DNA of 64,000 bases from assembly GCA_903632075.3 (NCBI GenBank), contig CAHIKZ030000392.1:235001-299000 (forward strand), written 5' to 3'. Under the pieces are notes generated by a model that had not been told where the DNA came from, ran no database searches, and saw nothing but the letters and a program-made list of their open reading frames with translations. Every line of letters starts with the position of its first letter. Position 1 is the first letter of the stretch. A program made the translations under genes and the position numbers. Shown piece after piece: positions 23,691-34,389 of this stretch. This DNA comes from Acanthosepion pharaonis. Taxonomy: Eukaryota > Mollusca > Cephalopoda > Sepiida > Sepiidae.

Positions 23691-24074
23691 TTCATACTTT
23701 GTTCATATTTGCCACAAAAATGTTATTGTTCTCTGTTTCACAGCATTTGGAGTTGTCAAAGATATTAGATGATTTAGAGTGACAGAAACAGTGACAGACA
23801 TGCTTTCATTCTAAAAAAAAACAAAAACATTTCCCTCCATTTATAAAGAATTGTTAATTCATGTTAATCCAGCAGTTATCTTTTGTAATGGTGGGATCAT
23901 TTCAATACAATCATCAATCTGTTCAAAAATTCCACAACGAAATAAACAAATCACAAGTATAAACTTGAAGACTCAGGCCCAGAAAGAAACGTCAAAAATC
24001 CCAATACATGTAAACATTCAGAAATCTAACACGCAAAGCAACAATCATTTGCAAACCAATGGACGTAGATAGAA
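23691..24074. other. DNA upstream of Penelope-like relic
   Basis: The plus frame at 23851-24072 is lysine/glutamine/asparagine-rich without a recognisable domain; it may be upstream sequence of the Penelope-like element, but I cannot show it. Confidence 0.35.
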
Positions 24075-24387
24075 AAATAAGCTACACGCAATTCATAACA
24101 AAAATGTTAACACCGCTTCTTGGAACAATTCGCCTTTCGTGTATTAAAAATTCAGGCAACCTGGTCATAAAACTAGGAGATAAATATAATAAATTCATGG
24201 CTAGTTTAGATGTTTAATCCCTATACCAATGTTCCTTTCAACAAATAAACCTCTCCCTATCAATAGATAAAATCATAAAAATTTGCTCACTCATTACAAA
24301 CACAAACCAATGTTATTTCCTTTGTAACAATTTTTTTTTTTATAAACAATTTGGATTACTGATGGAATCACTTTTTAGTGTAGTCTT

Positions 24388-24390
<3 letters not shown>
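24075..24390 (+). pseudogene. Penelope-like element reverse transcriptase relic
   Basis: Relic of the reverse transcriptase of a Penelope-like retroelement. From 24107 it reads LTPLLGTIRLSCIKNSGNLV, then at 24197 the motif A equivalent MASLDV followed by a stop and, after a frameshift, SLYTNVP-like sequence. At 24348-24389 it reads QFGLLMESLFSVVL, matching the family's motif B block. The stop, the frameshift and the loss of the catalytic C block into the following (CA)n tract show that it is dead. The match is to the Penelope-like style of these blocks, which differs from LINEs. Confidence 0.75.
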
Positions 24391-24418
<28 letters not shown>

Positions 24419-24431
24419 CACACACACACAT
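24391..24431. repeat. (CA)n microsatellite
   Basis: CA run with one interruption (cgca), truncating the Penelope-like relic. Confidence 0.95.
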
Positions 24432-24769
24432 TTTGTTACACGTTTTATTAAAATTATATAAAAATTCTTTGGAATATTTATTTCAACCAACACCACTTAT
24501 TTTAGCAGCTGAAAAATTCCCACTGATATTAATATTCTAGGTGTCACTCATATCTTGTTCAAGAGACCATACTCCCCTGATCCTAAGAATGTGTATTTGG
24601 TACAAAAGAGCATATAACTCTGATCGTGGGCAGTTGTATTTTGTACAGAAGTGTGTATTACTTTGATCCTGGGTAGAATTAATAATTTGTACATAAATAA
24701 TCTTGTCATTTGTTTTACCAGGTACTGTGCTAAATAAGTAACTAATGATGATAATGTGTCAATGTGTGA
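24432..24769. other. Unassigned DNA
   Basis: Nothing recognised. Confidence 0.4.
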
Positions 24770-24935
24770 GTGTTATGGTGTGGAAAGTAGAATTGGTGTG
24801 TGGAGTAGAGAAGAAAGACAGTTCTGAATTCAAACTGTAGCTGAAACATTTGAAACCACTCATAGTAATTCACCATCAATGAATAAAAAGAAGCCGTGGA
24901 GAGGCATGATCTATTTCAAAAAGAGATATGGCATT
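24770..24935 (+). repeat. Decayed SINE with RTE-like tail
   Basis: Ends in gccgtggagaggcatgatct then aaaaagagatatggcatt, resembling the SINE tails at 23057 and 32150. The head and body are poorly preserved. Confidence 0.45.
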
Positions 24936-26324
24936 TAAAAAAAGAAATAGAATAATGTTATAAGATTTCTTAGTTAAATCTTAGCAACTTCAGCATAAAA
25001 TTTTTTCTTTCCTTATTAAGTAGTTTTCTCTTTTTACTTAAAGGAAGCACTTTATGCCTCTTCTCTTTCACACATCATTTACTTCATGAATTTAAGCATA
25101 GCACAAGATTGGCAGCTCGGTCTCATTTTATTGTTGAAATGCCTGTAACTTATATTCTAATAATTTCTTCTCTTACACTTCTGGCTTCTTGCTTTCCTGT
25201 CATTTATGATTTTTAAAAATTTAAATGCAGCAACAATCATCATCTGTTTTTTTTTGTTTTTTTTGTTTTTTTTTTTAAATCCTGTTCTTTTATTGTCCTT
25301 TTTCCTCAATGTTTTCTCAGTTTCTTTCATTCTCAGTAACCTTTTGTATTTTGGTGGCTTTATTGTCATTGCCTTGCTTAGAGTGAAATGATTAAAAAAT
25401 TGAATTACCAGTACCACCTCTCTTATGCATTGATTCCATTATTATCTAAGGTTTATGAATTGTTTATTTCTTGTTTAGACTGTTGGTAACTAAACTCAAT
25501 AATATGGGAGCAATGTATATAGTTAAACAGCAGAACACTCTTTTTTTTTTTTTGTTTCTTCACTCAGAGTTTAGGCTTACAGACTGAAGATATGTGGACT
25601 ATGGTAATAATTGCTCCTATTTTTAAGATTGTTCTGGTAAATTTCATAGATTTTTTTAGAAAGGAAATATTTTTGAATCCAAGAGTGTCTCACAGTGTTA
25701 ATAGCCAAATACCATGCAATACAAACTTCGCCCACTCAGCTTTTATCTGCATGATATGTGCCATATGCTATTGATATTTACTTGTAATTAGTTGACTTAA
25801 TAAGTAAATCAAATCAAGCTTTATGAGACTGAAGAGAAGGCACATGGAAAGATGGAGATGTGGAGAAAGAAAGAGAATAAGAAAAGAACAAAAAACATTG
25901 TAAAATTTATTCAAGCATTAAATATTTCTGCATATGTAAAATTAGTTTTTGACTGACAAAGTAACATTTTTCTCTTTCTCTTCCTTTTCCCTTTTGTCCT
26001 CCTCTTCCTTTTCCCTTTTGTCCTTCTCTTCAGTTATTAAAGGCTCCTTATCTTGTTAAGTTTGACTCAAACCAGATGCTATCTTTTGATTCTGTTATGG
26101 TTGTTTCATGAAGCCAGTGGTTCAGGTACTAGAGTGGCTGGTGATTTGAATGCAGTAGGCTTTTTCTCACTCCATTGCAGGCACCTTTTCTACCCAATGC
26201 TGTTAATATTCTGACACAAACCAGTTGTCTAGCCACCCAGCCATGGATGGTCAATTAAACTTTAAAAATGGATTTATAATGTCTACAATTTTTTTTTTAT
26301 GGATGAAAAAGAAATTAACCCTAC
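24936..26324. other. Unassigned DNA with duplicated pyrimidine block
   Basis: At about 25978-26033 the block ctcttccttttcccttttgt occurs twice in tandem, producing a 3'-splice-site look before ttcag; the following frame closes after about 24 codons. T- and A-rich tracts lie at about 25248-25276 and 25541-25552. No gene recognised. Confidence 0.45.
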
Positions 26325-26510
26325 AGGGATGACCTTAGCATGCCAAGATCAAATTCTGACAGAATCTGTTATATTCACTAAGTAGTAAAGCCCTTAGAAA
26401 AGGCATGAATCCATTTTCCCCCAGTTATGGGTTAGATAGCAGGACAGGTTGGGCTCTTTAATGTTGATAGGGACAAGCTATATCAGGCCACCTTTCCCTA
26501 GATACACTCA
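26325..26510 (+). repeat. SINE body fragment
   Basis: Contains gaaaaggcatgaatccattt, then cagttatgggttagatagca and gttgggctcttt, the body of the tRNA-derived SINE also seen at 31045. The promoter head is degenerate. Confidence 0.6.
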
Positions 26511-26734
26511 CTATTGTTATGTTGCTTTCAAGGATTTTGTATATATTCACTTTGTTCCAACATTATATGCAGTTCAATAAAATGACAATAGTTATAAAAC
26601 TAACGGTTTTTCGAGTTATTAAATTTCAGTCAAAATTCTCTTATGAGGTACAGAGAACATTCAATTGATAGCACTTGTAGTAGCAAGTTGTTCTTAAATT
26701 CCAGATATAACTGACTATTAATGAATCCTGTAGA

Positions 26735-27150
26735 ATTTGGGCCAATCTTGGGTATGACAATGAACTACATCCAGCAGCAAGGCCTCTGATTGGGAGATTT
26801 TTTTTGAGGAGGGTTATTCCCAGGTCTACCCTAACCTGCGGTGGTAGTACCTGTTAGAGTTTCGGCTAATAATAAACAAATAATAAAACCCCAAATAAAA
26901 GCAAACACTATGAAAACATAAAAATACATTTTTATCTTATAAAATTACCAGTAATACATTTTTATATTGTAAAATGACCAGCAATACAATTTTATAAAAT
27001 GACCAGCAATATATTTTATTTGTAATTGAAGGCATATAATTACATTTAAAATATATATTTTAAATTGTGTTGAAATATTTAGATTTTGGCATTAAATAAC
27101 CCCTAGAGGTTGATATGCCCTTAAATAAAATTAACCTATCAACAGGATTT
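26735..27150 (+). repeat. Unnamed repeat family, copy A
   Basis: Starts near cttgggtatgacaatgaact, then catccagcagcaaggcctct, a degenerate block around gcggtggtagtacctg, a run of short internal repeats (accagtaatacatttttata, accagcaatacaatttta, accagcaatatattttat) and a tail with ttttggcattaaataaccc then gaggttgatatgccc. The same order occurs at 38409, 45883 and, inverted, at 56506-57190. No open frame. Class unknown; the 3' tail resembles that of the 5S-tRNA SINE. Confidence 0.7.
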
Positions 27151-27629
27151 GGGCTAAATTTTTAAGACTTGTTTTGTAAAAGAATAGTATCTTTGACACC
27201 AGAAAATACATTAAATTATTTTCTTTTTAAGTTCTCTAGTATTAACATATTATGAATATTGGTACAATCCCAACCTAATGTTACTTACTTTTAAATAAAG
27301 AATAAAATAGACTATTTAGCAATTAACTTTTGTGATAATTGCCTTAAACTAGACTTTGTACATTCTTGTATTATTTCTTTATTGTAATATTAATGAAAAT
27401 GTGTGCCTGTGTCAGTTTTACTGAAAACAACCCAATATCCTAAGCTTTTAAGATTATAGACAGAAAAAAGATAATGATTTCTGTAATGTAATAATAACTA
27501 ACATAGTATCCATCAAAAATGAGATTATGATTTGCCACTTCTGTTCCTGTGTAATATCTGCATGCACACATATCACACATTTAGTGTTCATTTATCTTGT
27601 TTCTACTCTTGAGTTTCAGGGAGATTACA
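27151..27629. other. Unassigned AT-rich DNA
   Basis: Nothing recognised. The open frame 27527-27742 runs into the SINE fragment to its right. Confidence 0.4.
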
Positions 27630-27845
27630 TTGACATGACACCTTTCTTGGATCCAATGCCTGTTGATGTCAACAACATTCTGGATAATCACACTCTAGTA
27701 GGTTCATCCATAGTTGTCAAAATCTATCAGGTTTTCATTTGACGGACATAGGGTGCAGATACTATGTCTAAACATCTTTGTGCAGTTTCAAATGGCTGGG
27801 TTTTGAATTCTAGATTGTCTGTCAACCATGACTAAAGAGCAATAA
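27630..27845 (-). repeat. SINE 3' fragment
   Basis: Parallels 27985-28210: cacctttcttggatccaatg, then tgttgatgtcaacaacattc, tggataatcacactctagta and, further on, attgtctgtcaacca. On the minus strand this is the far 3' part of the SINE at 27985-28365. Confidence 0.6.
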
Positions 27846-27984
27846 AACGAAGAGTAACATTTTACAACTGACCTGATTGAATTGATAAAACAAGGAATAA
27901 TAACATTTTACAACTGTCCTTGACTGAAAGATTAAATAATAATAACAATTGAACATGATAACAAATTGTAGGAATAAAACAAAT
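27846..27984. other. Spacer with a short duplicated block
   Basis: The block taacattttacaactg occurs twice about 46 bp apart. Nothing else recognised. Confidence 0.4.
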
Positions 27985-28365
27985 AATATGCATCCACCTT
28001 CTCTGATTCAATACCAGTTGGTGTCAATGGATATTCTAGATAATCACACTCGAGTAGGATTATTCATAGTTGTTGAAATCTATTGTTTTTTTTTCTTTTG
28101 CAAACATAATATCTGTCCTTGTGTCTAATTCTCTCCATACAGCTTCAGGTGGATTAGATTTGAAATTGTCTTTCTCCTAGACTGGTCGCCAACCATATCT
28201 AGAGTCCAGTCAACCTTGCTATTTAACCTGTAGTTGGTGGGGAGAAGAGATGGTTTCATACCTTATCCAAGGGTATTTCTATGAAAGTGAATGTAATGAA
28301 CTTGACCGCAATTTGAATTTGGTTTGTTGATTTCTTGTTCTGAACCACTAGCCATTATATGGAAG
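27985..28365 (-). repeat. tRNA-derived SINE, near full length
   Basis: On the minus strand an A-box-like ataatggctagtggttcag (28340-28360) and a B-box-like region (caaattcaaattgc) head the element, followed by gttcattacattcacttt, cccttggataaggtatgaaa, a ggttaaatagc block, ggttggcgaccagtctagga and a long 3' part shared with 27630-27845. Confidence 0.7.
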
Positions 28366-28939
28366 GGCCCATTTTAATTAGTAGGTGGGCTAGCTTATTA
28401 TAAGAGTATTACACCTACTTTTGTCAACTTGAGTTCCTGAATTCAATCCAGATGATATACATTATTTAACATGTTTTACCTCTGTGGGTCATCACTTTCT
28501 GTATGCTATATCACTTCAAAATCCAAACAGTCTTGATTCTCCATAGCATTCTGCCATTTGTGGTGTTCAGCAATACTTGTCATTGTGGCACCTCCATTTT
28601 GTGTTCTAGATTAAGGTCATAAATCACTTACCCTCTTTTGATGATTCCCATAATTTAAGTTTTATTTATATTCAAATTTATAAATAACACATACTAGAAA
28701 AATCATTTATACTTAAGCTGCCAATTAGTAATCAAAGAACTTGGTTAAGTCAGTTTATTTCAATCAAAGCATCTTTTAAATCTATTAAGAAAGCATGAAG
28801 AATTTTTATAACATAAAATCTATGATCATGATGAATTGAATAATGAAATTAAGTCTAATAAAAAAAAGTATATACCAGTGCTTGATTTGGAATGGTATGG
28901 AACCTGGAACCAGTATAACAAGATACTATGCATCGGGGG
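28366..28939. other. Unassigned AT-rich DNA
   Basis: Nothing recognised. Confidence 0.45.
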
Positions 28940-29575
28940 TCCAAACTGGCTTGTAACATTCAATACATCTAAAACCAAGCTACTAATGTTTCATCATCAT
29001 TGAACATACCTTGAATTTTTGCCTATCATGGTGAACAATTGTACTCTCAAGAAGGCACCTTGTTTTGAATGTCATGCTCTATCTTGACAAAAGCCAGATC
29101 AGATGAAAAATATAGTGCTGTTTACCATGTCTGGACTGGAGCTGCCCAGTCCCCACTTTTCAGCCTTGATAGAGTTCAAAAGTGTCTACATGACCCTGTA
29201 GGTGATGAGTTATTTTCCACTCTACAACCCTTTTTCTATTGCCAAAATGTTGCAAGCCTCTATTGCTATTTTCATGGCAAATATTTTGACGATTTACATT
29301 CATTAGTTCCACCAGTTCAGACTTTCACAACTAATAACTGCTGTGCCATGTACACTGGGATAAATCAGTTTTTATTCTCTTCATATTCTGTTAATAAGAA
29401 GGAAGTTCCATTCAGATAACTTCTCCCGAAGAACTGCTATTTTGTGGAATGGACTCCCGAGTAGAGACTTCCCCATTCACTCCAATATTGACCTCTTCAA
29501 TTCTTTAGTCAGTTGTTATTTATCCTACATATCTTCAATTATTTTCACCTGTCCTGTAATCTGATTTATATATTA
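28940..29575 (+). pseudogene. LINE reverse transcriptase 3'-end relic (CR1/Jockey-like)
   Basis: Covers the last third of a LINE reverse transcriptase. Around 28945 it reads NWLVTFNTSKTKLLMFHH, the segment after the catalytic site, and in another frame at 29069-29419 YHVWTGAAQSPLFSLDRVQK, then VGDELFSTLQPF, NVASLYCYFHGKYFDDLHSL and VPP. After a stop near 29417 come the remnants of the conserved C-terminal block (RTAILWNGLPSRDF). Frameshifts separate the blocks and the catalytic core is absent. The same region is represented at 52545-53290 and 42295-42735. Confidence 0.85.
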
Positions 29576-29635
29576 ATGGCATCTTTCAATGAATGAATAG
29601 CTTAGCAATTATTGTGACTGGAGGAACAAGATAAA

Positions 29636-29730
29636 AGTTCATATCTACCATAATTATTCATGGATAATATGCACCCCTAACTTTGAGTTACAAAATTTTT
29701 TTTTAAAAAAAAGTCTGTGTATTGTATGCA
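29636..29730 (+). repeat. Short dispersed repeat, copy 1
   Basis: gttcatatctaccataatta then ttcatggataatatgcaccc and aactttgagttacaaaattt, matching 30433-30545 in the same orientation. Confidence 0.55.
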
Positions 29731-30010
29731 CTGGCAACAAAAAGGGTATTTTTAACATCAGCAAGTTGAAATTTCTAGGGCACATAATGAATAAAGAGGG
29801 ATTGGAAAATTTGATACTCCCAAGATAGATTGAAGGCAAGAGGGCTAAAGGAAAGCAATGCACGATCTACTTGACAAACTGGAGTGACTGGATCGTAGTG
29901 CATGGTTTGAGAGATGGCAAAAAGAGAAAAGTTATTAAGAGCTAGAAATGACAGGAAATTGTAAGGAGCTGTGATCGCCAACATCCTGAAGAGACATACA
30001 ACATAGGTGA
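29731..30010 (+). pseudogene. RTE-type LINE C-terminal relic
   Basis: Decayed C-terminus of an endonuclease/reverse transcriptase LINE. Readable blocks, in shifting frames, are KFLGHIMNKEGLENLI-like sequence near 29765, then LKARGLKESNARST, and REKLLRARNDRKL followed by GAVIANILKRH near 29930-30000. Same family as the relics at 23535, 33912/34390, 57300 and 63297. Confidence 0.7.
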
Positions 30011-30260
30011 AGAAATTTATATGAAGTTTAACATTTTGTTCAAATTTTTGTCTTGTTCATAGTAACCAAAAATAAGAATTTATGTAATTTATGTAATATT
30101 TTAAAGCACAAAACTTAACACAGTATTTACAACAAACACAAAAATGCAGCAAGCTTACAGCAAAAATAGATGCACTCTAGGAGAAACCAGCAGCATTCTC
30201 TTTCTGTTCTATCTACAAAATGGATATTGGAATCCTGGTAGAGAATTCATGAAATCATTA
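30011..30260. other. Unassigned DNA
   Basis: Nothing recognised. Confidence 0.4.
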
Positions 30261-30432
30261 TGGTGGTGATGGGGCATTAAAAAAAATGCTGTATTACAAA
30301 TGTACTGGATGACATCCTCTTTGAGGATGAAAGACAAGCTGATTGTGGACAATGACAACATCAAAGATGATGAAGTCATCTACTATGGCATAGATGAAAC
30401 TATCCTGACATGTATCTTTGACATGGGCAGTT
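30261..30432 (+). pseudogene. pogo/Tigger-like transposase C-terminal scrap (possible)
   Basis: Reads KKCCITNVLDDILFEDE followed by an acidic stretch in a shifted frame (DNDNIKDDEVIYYG). A cysteine-pair then NAL/NVL then an acidic tail is the usual C-terminal signature of pogo/Tigger-type DDE transposases. The catalytic domain is absent. Short direct repeats lie to both sides (29636 and 30433). Confidence 0.5.
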
Positions 30433-30545
30433 CATATTTACTATAATTATTCCTGGATAACAAGCACCCATGTATAATATGCACCTCTTTAACTTTGAGC
30501 TATAAAATTCTAGTCTCAGACTAAAATGTGTTTATTATGAATGGG
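30433..30545 (+). repeat. Short dispersed repeat, copy 2
   Basis: gttcatatttactataatta then ttcctggataacaagcaccc and aactttgagctataaaattc; the partner of 29636-29730. Confidence 0.55.
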
Positions 30546-30548
30546 AAT

Positions 30549-30656
30549 AATTCTTTCCTTCCTTTCCTTTCCTTTCCTTTCTTTTTCTTTCCTTTCTTTT
30601 TCTTTCCTTTCTTTTTCTTTCCTTTCTTTTTCTTTCCTTTCTTTTTCTTTCCTTAA
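30549..30656. repeat. Pyrimidine satellite, 5-bp then 15-bp period
   Basis: Starts as repeated CTTTC and passes into about five copies of a 15-bp unit, cctttctttttcttt. All bases are pyrimidines on the plus strand and the pattern is nearly mirror symmetric, a composition that can form triplex DNA. Confidence 0.9.
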
Positions 30657-31044
30657 ACAAATACAGTCCTTTGTTTGGACCATAGTCATTACTTAGCTTT
30701 TGGTCACATAAGGTAGGACATATGATAATATGAACCTTGATTTTTAGGCTTATAAATTAAAAAAAACAAAAGTATATTATACCCAAATAATTATAGTACT
30801 TGGTTAATTGAATCAAGAAAAGTAAAAAATAAGTTATAATTTATTAATTGTGAATATAGTGAGTAAACATATTGATTTGAGGAAATGATACTGATCATCT
30901 TGATTCTATAAGTATTAGTGGATGGAAAGACCTTAATCCTCAGACAATTTAAAAAGCTAAAGGCTGAAAGTAACAATGAAAATCAAAATCTATTTGATTA
31001 GATATGAAAACCTGGTGATTTCATTAATATTAATTAGATGTACA
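30657..31044. other. Unassigned AT-rich DNA
   Basis: Nothing recognised. Confidence 0.45.
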
Positions 31045-31345
31045 GGTGGTGTAATGGTTAGCAGCTTAGAGAACAGGTAATCATGTGATCTGAGTTTGAA
31101 TTCCAATTGTGTTTGCTACATTCACTTTTGTGCATAAACCCTTGATATGAATTCATCTCTTCTCTCCTTCCCCCAGCTATGGGTTAAATAGCAGATCAGA
31201 CTGGGCTCTCTAGCTGTGGTTAGCAACCAGTTTAGTAGGACAACTCTGAATTCAGAACTGGTTGAGTATAGGGATAGAAATTCCACCTCATAAAAACCTA
31301 AATGCTATGGAAATGGCAGCAAGACATAGATTGCTGAGAACTGTG
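31045..31345 (+). repeat. tRNA-derived SINE, well preserved head
   Basis: Head: A-box-like ggtggtgtaatggttagcag and B-box-like gagtttgaattcc at tRNA spacing, as in RNA polymerase III type 2 promoters. Body: ttgctacattcac, then ccccagctatgggttaaata, gggctctctagctgtggtta and gcaaccagtttag. Not a tRNA gene: the stem pairs do not hold and the body follows directly. Confidence 0.8.
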
Positions 31346-31805
31346 ATTCCCCTCTTCCCTTATACTTCTCAGTGAAGTCTATGGGACTTTAGTTATTGTT
31401 TAATTATATCATCCTCAACAAAATCATATGAATATAAAAGTTTTAAATTTAGCCACTTTTTTGTTAAGTAAATATTGATTATCTAAAATTACATTTTTTT
31501 TGTTGTTTTAAATTTCATCTTTTAGTATGTACAAATATGCATTTTTACTAATAGCATACAGGAATTTGCATTTTATGCCCTCTAACATCATTAATTATTA
31601 TTTAAATTGAGTGCCAATACTGAAACAGTATGAGGATTTAAGTTCACTTGGTAATGTTTAATACATGACTTTTTTTATGTAAGACTGTATAATACCAATT
31701 TATTTACCAAGATATTATATCTACCATCAAAATAATCTTTTACTTAGACTAAGATATCAACTGTAAGTACTCTGAGTAAATAATGAACTGCATTTCTTGT
31801 TTTTT
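31346..31805. other. Unassigned AT-rich DNA
   Basis: Nothing recognised. Confidence 0.45.
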
Positions 31806-31895
31806 TTATGCTCATACAACACCATACAGTAAGCCCCTACCTTGAGTGGGTCTTGTATGTGGAAGGAACATTAGTAATAAGGACACTTTTGGCTA
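31806..31895 (+). repeat. LINE 3'-UTR fragment
   Basis: acaacaccatacagtaagcc, ctaccttgagtgggtcttgt and acattagtaataa match the 3' ends after the relics at 42640-42735 and 53215-53290. Confidence 0.65.
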
Positions 31896-31989
31896 AGTCA
31901 TGGGCTTGTTAATGTACAGGTGAAAATGGTATCAGCAAGAAGAATTAAAATTAAAGCTTAGACAACTTGTTTACTTTGCATTGATATCT

Positions 31990-32215
31990 TTGAGATATTC
32001 ACTCCCAACTATGGATTAAATAGCAACACAGACTGGGATCTCTAGACTTGGTTGGTAACCATTTTTAGAGAAGAACAATTCTGAAGACAATGGGGAAACT
32101 ACTATAATGCCTTATCCAAGAACATAGCAATGCACAGTTTACAGAAATTAAAGGAAAAGTTGTGGAGAGCCTTGAACATCTACATTCTGAAGGGACATGA
32201 CACTTACAAAGAAGA
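31990..32215 (+). repeat. SINE body with RTE-like 3' tail
   Basis: Body: caactatggattaaatagca, gactgggatctctag, ggttggtaaccattttta. Tail from about 32150: aaaagttgtggagagccttg then aacatctacattctgaaggg and acatgacac, aligning with the coding end of the RTE relics. Confidence 0.65.
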
Positions 32216-33064
32216 TCAATGTTCTTAAGGTGAAACTTATACCTCCATATAATGAAGAAAATATTTTACATATGACAAAATTATTGCTACATATATTGGG
32301 AAAATATTTACCTTCATTGGATGCAGGTAGATGTTCTTTTAGACCAGTCATAGGTAAATTGTGGCTCATTTGGTCTTTCAGAATGGCACGCTTAATTTCA
32401 TAAGGAAAGTAATGTTTCTTAAAATGTTGTTTTTGTTTCATTCTCACTTGTTCACTCACACATACTCTCATACATTTCTTGAATTTTGTAAACTTATGGT
32501 GAAACTAATGTTTCCATCATTTTAAACCATTGCTGATTTTCACTAAGGAAGAAAATACGTGTAAGCATTTTTTGTTTTTGAAACAATAAACATTCATAAT
32601 TTTTTCTCTGGAGAAGAAATATTTTTTTTTTTTTTTTTTTTTTTAGGTGAATTAGCAATAAATGGAACACAGCTATGTGTGTTAATCACTCTATCATCTG
32701 TGATAAAATTATACGAAGACTTCAATGTTTTAATTATAGAAATATCTTTTCTAAAAAAAAAAATTTACCCCATTTCTAAACTATATGCTTACATGATTTT
32801 CAGTAGTAAAAATAACTGAGGTACCTACTATAAATAAATTACCTTGAATCATTTTAGTAGTGCAGCCAGTCTTGTGATGAACCAAAAATCATGCAGCCCA
32901 CTACTAAAAAAAGGGTTTCCCCTGCCTGTCTTAGACCTAAACAAAAAAATATTTAAAAAAATTAAGAAATAATATCCTGATGATCTTGAATCAAATTTGT
33001 GTCTCTTTATAAAGAAATTACATATTTTTAATTACTATTGGAAGGGACATGGTAGTTTTTAAAA
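32216..33064. other. Unassigned AT-rich DNA
   Basis: T-tract at 32621-32644. The minus frame 32148-32471 overlaps the SINE tail and shows no domain. Confidence 0.45.
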
Positions 33065-33600
33065 AAATGCACACCTATTTAATGCACCTGTTCATTTGTA
33101 TGCGTGTTGTCTGGGTATATATGCACACTTGTTCAAACCTATGTGCTTTACACACCTTTCTCCATCTAGTGGCGTAGTCTTCAAATGAAAATCTGTATGT
33201 TAATTATACGTGTTGTTCTGTTGTCTTCTATATCAACACTGCAAGGGTATGTATGCATGTGTGCATATAAAATTATACTTCAACAAGCACACGTATATAC
33301 ACACATTAATTAAATTCATTCCCATATATGCAGAGACTCTTTCTTATCCAACCTCGTATGTGCCAATAGACTCGTACATGAGCAGGTACATATGCATGCA
33401 TACATGCACACTTGAGAAAGCAGAGAAACATGCTCGGATGTACACACATTCTTGCATTTGCCAACTTAACATATTCCTTCTTATAGAGTTGCATTTACAC
33501 TTATACATAAATGCACATTTGCTTACCAATGCCAGTGTTTTGATAGCTGCAAGAAGAGTTTGTTTTTTTTTTCCCTGAAAAATGTACTGCACTTACCAAT
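33065..33600. repeat. Cryptic CA/TG-rich simple sequence
   Basis: Scattered gcacac, acacac, tgtatg and atgcat units give long overlapping open frames on both strands (33210-33578 plus, 33306-33592 minus), a sign of low complexity and not of coding sequence. Confidence 0.55.
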
Positions 33601-33911
33601 ATAAGCGGTTGTTTCTATGGTCAGGTGGAAGTGGTGGGAGGAGACTACAAAGGAAAAAGGTAGTCTGCGGTGTGGGGGGGGGTTGTTACCACTGTTGATA
33701 GTGCAGCAGTTAATCACAAATAAGTAGGTGCAAATTATTAGTATTGTCATGGTAACCAGTGAATTTTGAAGTGAATTCTGAGGGTTTTGGCTCTGAAACA
33801 ATTTTGAATAAATCTCTCTGGAAAAAAAATTAAATAAAAGGAAAAGGTGATGACAGCAACAAGAAAACAAAACAAAACTTTTTAACATTTGAAGCAAGAG
33901 CTTTTTCTTTT
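33601..33911. other. Unassigned DNA
   Basis: Holds a G-run at about 33675-33683. The minus frame 33523-33897 has no recognisable domain. Confidence 0.4.
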
Positions 33912-33990
33912 TTTATGCCCTGTCCTTTTAGGACATAGAGAATCATGGCTCTCTATGACTTCCTATTGTTTGTAGCACTAAGCAATGTTT
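33912..33990 (-). pseudogene. RTE-type LINE 3' end, part 1 (split by SINE)
   Basis: On the minus strand this corresponds to the 3' coding end of the RTE relics (compare 63297-63360: both carry a gtcatnnctct-like run and the tagtaatgttt/aagcaatgttt site). It continues at 34390 beyond the inserted SINE. Confidence 0.55.
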
Positions 33991-34378
33991 CTACATTGAA
34001 ACACCGGTTCCTGTATGATCACTGAAGTTAAGCTATGTTGAGCCTGATCAACACCTAGATGGGTTACCACATGGGAATACTAGATGTTGTAAACTTGGAT
34101 ATGAAGGTAGTGTGATAGATAACGGCTCAGAATTGTTAGTTGGTGAGCTGAGTTCCAATTCCCATTGGGTTCACTATATTCACTTATGCAAAAATACCTT
34201 TGGAAACGGTATGAATCCACCTCTTCTCCCCCCCACCTATGGGCTAATTAAGTAAAAACTATATCACTAAAGTATTATTATATCAAAAAAAAAAATTCTT
34301 TCAATCTAAAAATATTTTCTGGCTTGAAATAACCTACAAAGTGTTGATAAGCCATAGAAAATGAATGGATCAATCAGT
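33991..34378 (+). mobile_element. SINE with 5S rRNA-like plus tRNA-like head, with target duplication
   Basis: Positions 33991-34096 match the 5S rRNA pattern (cattgaaacaccggttcctg, atcactgaagttaagctatg, gatgggttacc, gggaatac), missing about the first 15 bases. A tRNA-like unit follows (gtagtgtgatagataacggc, then gagttccaattcccattggg), then the family body and a tail with tattttctggcttgaaataa and gttgataagccatagaaaa, ending in AATC units. Flanking duplications aagcaatgttt (33980-33990) and aagcactgttt (34379-34389) differ at one base. It lies inside an RTE LINE relic, which it interrupts. Both internal promoters are of RNA polymerase III type; whether either works is unknown. Confidence 0.85.
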
Positions 34379-34389
34379 AAGCACTGTTT

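Noticed and set aside
25978..26036. Strong-looking 3' splice site (pyrimidine tract then ttcag)
   Set aside because: The tract is a tandem duplication and the frame after it closes within about 24 codons.
27601..27742. Exon-like frame after a ttcag, encoding GDYIDMTPFLDPM
   Set aside because: The same DNA recurs at 28000-28100 and is the 3' part of a minus-strand SINE.
31045..31120. A genuine tRNA gene
   Set aside because: Promoter boxes are tRNA-like but acceptor and anticodon stems do not pair and a SINE body follows at once.
32330..32660. Possible hAT element (ccagtcataggtaaattgtggctc)
   Set aside because: Only one end is visible; no matching right end or 8-bp duplication found.
33210..33578. 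122-codon open frame
   Set aside because: Opposite-strand frames are open over the same span and the sequence is CA/TG-rich simple DNA.
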